Source of the DNA: Clostridia bacterium
GTDB taxonomy: Bacteria; Bacillota_A; Clostridia; Oscillospirales; CAG-272
Assembly: GCA_017407885.1 (NCBI GenBank)
Contig: JAFQVU010000046.1
Coordinates: forward strand, 1 to 9,634
DNA: 9,634 bases
Direction: 5' to 3'
Part shown: piece after piece, positions 7,811-9,634 of the stretch
Layout of the letters: each line of letters opens with the position of its first letter
Numbering within the stretch: the first letter of the stretch is position 1
Made by a program: the position numbers and the translations under genes
Notes under the pieces: model-generated
Databases searched by the model: none
Told to the model about the DNA's origin: nothing
What the model saw: only the letters and a program-made list of their open reading frames with translations

Positions 7811-9220
7811 TCAGAATATGTAATAAATAAAGGGATTAAATGAAGTTGAAGCGAGCGTCATAACGCAAAGCGCCAGCAAAGGCAGGCTGAGTGTGTATCC
7901 AATGACTTCACCGCAGGCGGAAAGTTTACCGTTGCTTGCGGCATATTTACGCAGTGTGGGAAGTATCGGTAAAGAGAAGACAACTCCAAATATGAGCATC
8001 ATAATTGTGTACGGAGTGAAGAGCATGAGCGCATCGCCCGTGCCGCCACTGAACGAGAACATTCTTCCGATATACTGCATCGCAAAGCCGATGCTCGGCG
8101 AGTTGAATACAACAAATCCGAGGCAGACAGCGAGCAGGGTATATATATGGAATAACGGCTTCAAAATCGGCTTCTTTGCCCATCTTTCGATATTTGTGAA
8201 CTGCTCGAACATCATGAGAAGTCCCTGCCACATACCCCATACGATGTATGTGAAATTCGCACCGTGCCAAAGTCCGGTCAGGAAGAATACGGTAAGACGG
8301 TTGGCGACGGTACGTGCTTTACCGTGACGGTTACCTCCGAGAGGGAAGTATACGTATTCGCGGAACCACGAGGTGAGCGAAATGTGCCAACGCTTCCAGA
8401 AGTCACGGATTGATACAGCGGAATACGGATAGTTGAAGTTTTCAAGCAGAGAGAAGCCGAACATTGATGCAAGCCCGATTGCCATATCGGAGTATCCGGA
8501 GAAGTCAAAATAAAGCTGAATACAATAGCAGATTGCACCCGACCATGCGAGCAGGGATGATGGCATGTCTGCGCCGAATGCTGCCTCGGCTATAATTGCC
8601 GCGGTGTTGGATATAAGCACCTTTTTGGAAAGGCCGTATATAAAACGGCGGATTCCGAGTGCGGTGCCGCTTAATGTGACGGAGCGACTTGCAATTTGTT
8701 CCTTAATGTCGCCATATTTTACAATAGGACCTGCAATAAGCTGTGGGAAGAAAGATATGTATAGGAGCAGAGCGGCGAAGCTTTTTTGCGCTTGGGTATT
8801 TCCTCGGCGCACATCAACAACATATGACAATACTTGGAATGTATAGAATGAGATGCCGACGGGTATAGTAAGCGGTGGAATAGGGATATCAAGCGACAGC
8901 GCCGCGTTGATAAGCGAAACCAACCATGGAACATACTTAAAGAAACCGAGTATGGAAAGATCAACTACAACGCACGCGGTGCAGATAATTGACTGTGTGC
9001 GCGGCTTGCACTTTGACATGATTAGTGTCATTGCCCAGTTGAAGAGGACTGAGCCAAGCATTATAATTATGTAAACAGGCTCACCGTATGCATAAAAGAG
9101 CAAGCTGGCAACAGCGAGCAGAAGATTGCGCGCCGCAAGAAATTTCCGCGGAATCAGCATATGAAGAAGCCATACCGCCGGAAGGAATATAAACAAAAAT
9201 ACGGTAGATGAAAAAACCAT
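7811..9220 (-). CDS. MBOAT-family membrane O-acyltransferase (AlgI/PatA/DltB-like)
   Basis: This is a 469-residue polytopic membrane protein with about ten or eleven hydrophobic segments across its length. Family signatures appear in order: NLLLAVASLLFYAYGEP (32-48), TIPVGISFYTFQVLSYVVDV (118-137), FFPQLIAGPIVKY (157-169), LYFDFSGYSDMAIGLA (236-251), FWKRWHISLTSWFREYVYFP (274-293) and FFLTGLWHGANFTYIVWG (312-329). His319 in GLWHGAN is the invariant MBOAT catalytic histidine, and His279 lies in the second conserved RWHIS motif. Length is normal for AlgI/PatA-type proteins. It should pass an acyl group, probably acetyl from acetyl-CoA, across the membrane to the DHHW partner encoded 11 bp downstream. 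It is the first gene of the operon; the start is set by ACGAGG 5 bases upstream and by the hydrophobic N-terminus beginning right after Met. DltB is less likely because no dltA, dltC or dltD gene is nearby and the partner is AlgJ-like. Confidence 0.94.
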   Translation of the reverse strand: MVFSSTVFLFIFLPAVWLLHMLIPRKFLAARNLLLAVASLLFYAYGEPVYIIIMLGSVLFNWAMTLIMSKCKPRTQSIICTACVVVDLSILGFFKYVPWLVSLINAALSLDIPIPPLTIPVGISFYTFQVLSYVVDVRRGNTQAQKSFAALLLYISFFPQLIAGPIVKYGDIKEQIASRSVTLSGTALGIRRFIYGLSKKVLISNTAAIIAEAAFGADMPSSLLAWSGAICYCIQLYFDFSGYSDMAIGLASMFGFSLLENFNYPYSAVSIRDFWKRWHISLTSWFREYVYFPLGGNRHGKARTVANRLTVFFLTGLWHGANFTYIVWGMWQGLLMMFEQFTNIERWAKKPILKPLFHIYTLLAVCLGFVVFNSPSIGFAMQYIGRMFSFSGGTGDALMLFTPYTIMMLIFGVVFSLPILPTLRKYAASNGKLSACGEVIGYTLSLPLLALCVMTLASTSFNPFIYYIF

Positions 9221-9225
9221 AAAAA

Positions 9226-9231
9226 CCTCGT
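9226..9231 (-). promoter_or_regulatory. Ribosome binding site of the MBOAT gene
   Basis: On the minus strand ACGAGG lies 5 bases before the ATG at 9220. It is a moderately good Shine-Dalgarno match that directly abuts the leader stem-loop, and it supports this start. Confidence 0.6.
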
Positions 9232-9271
9232 ATAGCGAAGATTTTTTAAATACGTGAATTGTTTTCGCTAT
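9232..9271 (-). promoter_or_regulatory. Stem-loop in the 5' leader next to the MBOAT ribosome site
   Basis: ATAGCGAA (9232-9239) and TTCGCTAT (9264-9271) form a perfect 8-bp inverted repeat around a 24-base AT-rich loop. In the minus-strand transcript its 3' arm ends immediately before the ACGAGG ribosome site at 9226-9231. It could affect ribosome access or act as a protein-bound RNA site. No T run follows a GC stem, so it is not a terminator. The function is inferred only. Confidence 0.4.
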
Positions 9272-9296
9272 TTATGCATATAATTATACAGTATAT

Positions 9297-9325
9297 ATTA
9301 TATCATCTTTCAAGTTGTAATGCAA
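9297..9325 (-). promoter_or_regulatory. Likely sigma-A type promoter of the six-gene operon
   Basis: On the minus strand TTGCAT (9320-9325) is separated by 17 bases from a perfect TATAAT (9297-9302). This gives a start near 9290 and a leader of about 70 bases. A second possibility overlaps it: TTGAAA (9308-9313) with a 19-base spacer to TATAAT at 9283-9288. The AT-rich context makes the exact choice uncertain, but no other promoter is needed for the tightly packed genes downstream. Confidence 0.6.
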
Positions 9326-9363
9326 TATTAAATTTAAAATATTTTCATGTATGACACAAAATA

Positions 9364-9383
9364 TTTTTGCGAATTTGCAAAAA
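9364..9383. promoter_or_regulatory. Palindrome between the divergent promoters
   Basis: TTTTTGC (9364-9370) and GCAAAAA (9377-9383) are perfect inverted arms around a near-symmetrical GAATTT centre, so 18 of 20 positions are palindromic. It sits 4 bases upstream of the -35 box of the tRNA promoter and about 40 bases upstream of the operon -35 box. It could be an operator or an AT-rich UP element. The function is inferred. Confidence 0.35.
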
Positions 9384-9387
9384 CCTC

Positions 9388-9416
9388 TTGACAAAAAGGG
9401 CTCATTATGATATACT
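9388..9416 (+). promoter_or_regulatory. Strong sigma-A type promoter of the tRNA genes
   Basis: The consensus -35 TTGACA (9388-9393), an ideal 17-base spacer and TATACT (9411-9416, one mismatch to TATAAT) place the start near 9422-9424, about 40 bases before tRNA-Leu. Upstream A/T tracts may serve as an UP element. This fits a stable-RNA promoter. Confidence 0.9.
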
Positions 9417-9421
9417 ATATA

Positions 9422-9443
9422 GGCGGTCATGAGACGGATCGCC
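9422..9443 (+). other. Hairpin at the 5' end of the tRNA precursor
   Basis: GGCGGTC (9422-9428) can pair with GATCGCC (9437-9443), seven pairs including one G-U, around an 8-base loop. It lies at the predicted transcript start, leaving about 20 unpaired bases before the tRNA. It might protect the precursor 5' end; this could be chance. Confidence 0.35.
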
Positions 9444-9463
9444 AAAATAAGGTAACGGAAAAT

Positions 9464-9551
9464 GCCGGAGTGGCGGAATTGGCAGACGCCCGGGACTTAA
9501 AATCCCGTGAGACCAAATCTCGTACCGGTTCGAGCCCGGTTTCCGGCACCA
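9464..9551 (+). tRNA. tRNA-Leu (anticodon TAA)
   Basis: The 88-base class II tRNA folds fully. The acceptor stem is GCCGGAG with TTCCGGC (last pair G-U). The anticodon stem is CGGGA/TCCCG with loop CTTAAAA and anticodon TAA at 9498-9500. A long variable arm has a GAGA/TCTC stem, and the T arm is ACCGG-TTCGAGC-CCGGT. The discriminator is A, as expected for leucine, and CCA is encoded at 9549-9551. It reads UUA, and also UUG if the wobble base is modified. It is transcribed from the promoter at 9388-9416. Confidence 0.97.
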
Positions 9552-9557
9552 ATATAT

Positions 9558-9634
<77 letters not shown>

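Noticed and set aside
6720..9220. Alginate biosynthesis genes algI and algJ
   Set aside because: Only the acyl-transfer family is shared. No alginate polymerase, epimerase or export genes are present and the host looks Gram-positive.
9324..9343. AT-only near palindrome AATATT...AATATT
   Set aside because: In such AT-rich sequence symmetry of this quality is expected by chance, and it overlaps the operon -35 region.

Overview
The window looks like chromosome from a Gram-positive anaerobe of the Clostridia, probably near Ruminococcaceae/Oscillospirales. The reasons are moderate GC in genes with very AT-rich spacers, strong AGGAGG-type ribosome sites, two lipoprotein signals, a DUF3899-type membrane protein, tRNA genes with encoded CCA, and a surface-protein style typical of gut Clostridia (signal-anchored proteins with Ig-like, RCC1 and transglutaminase-like domains). 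This placement is inference from protein style; no marker gene is present.

Layout. At the left edge, on the + strand, is the 3' part of a small DUF3899-like membrane protein (to 320). It converges on a minus-strand operon, and a symmetrical hairpin flanked by A and T runs (338-373) can terminate transcription from both sides. From 9220 down to 381 six minus-strand genes are packed with gaps of only 11-17 bp: (1) an MBOAT membrane O-acyltransferase, (2) an AlgJ/AlgX/DHHW-type SGNH-like partner, (3) a lipoprotein with an SH3-like domain and a VanX-type M15 D,D-dipeptidase/carboxypeptidase domain, (4) a signal-anchored protein with a helical-repeat region and a six-repeat RCC1-like C-terminus, (5) a signal-anchored protein with about six Ig-like domains and a C-terminal transglutaminase-like domain with an intact Cys-His-Asp triad, and (6) a small Thr-rich lipoprotein. 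A promoter is visible about 70-110 bp upstream of gene 1. To the right, an AT-rich divergent intergenic region carries a near-consensus + strand promoter for a tRNA pair, tRNA-Leu(TAA) and initiator tRNA-fMet(CAT). The second tRNA ends exactly at the window edge.

How the genes may work together. Genes 1 and 2 form a recognisable pair: the MBOAT protein moves an acyl (usually acetyl) group across the membrane and the SGNH-like partner passes it to an extracellular glycan. The other four products also appear to be exported or anchored at the outer face of the membrane. They include a peptidoglycan-type peptidase and a transglutaminase-like enzyme. The most economical reading is a cell-envelope modification operon that couples O-acylation of a wall glycan with peptide trimming and protein processing or crosslinking. 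The RCC1/helical-repeat protein and the small lipoprotein would be binding or scaffold parts. The substrate cannot be told from sequence, and I do not recognise the complete six-gene set as a named system.
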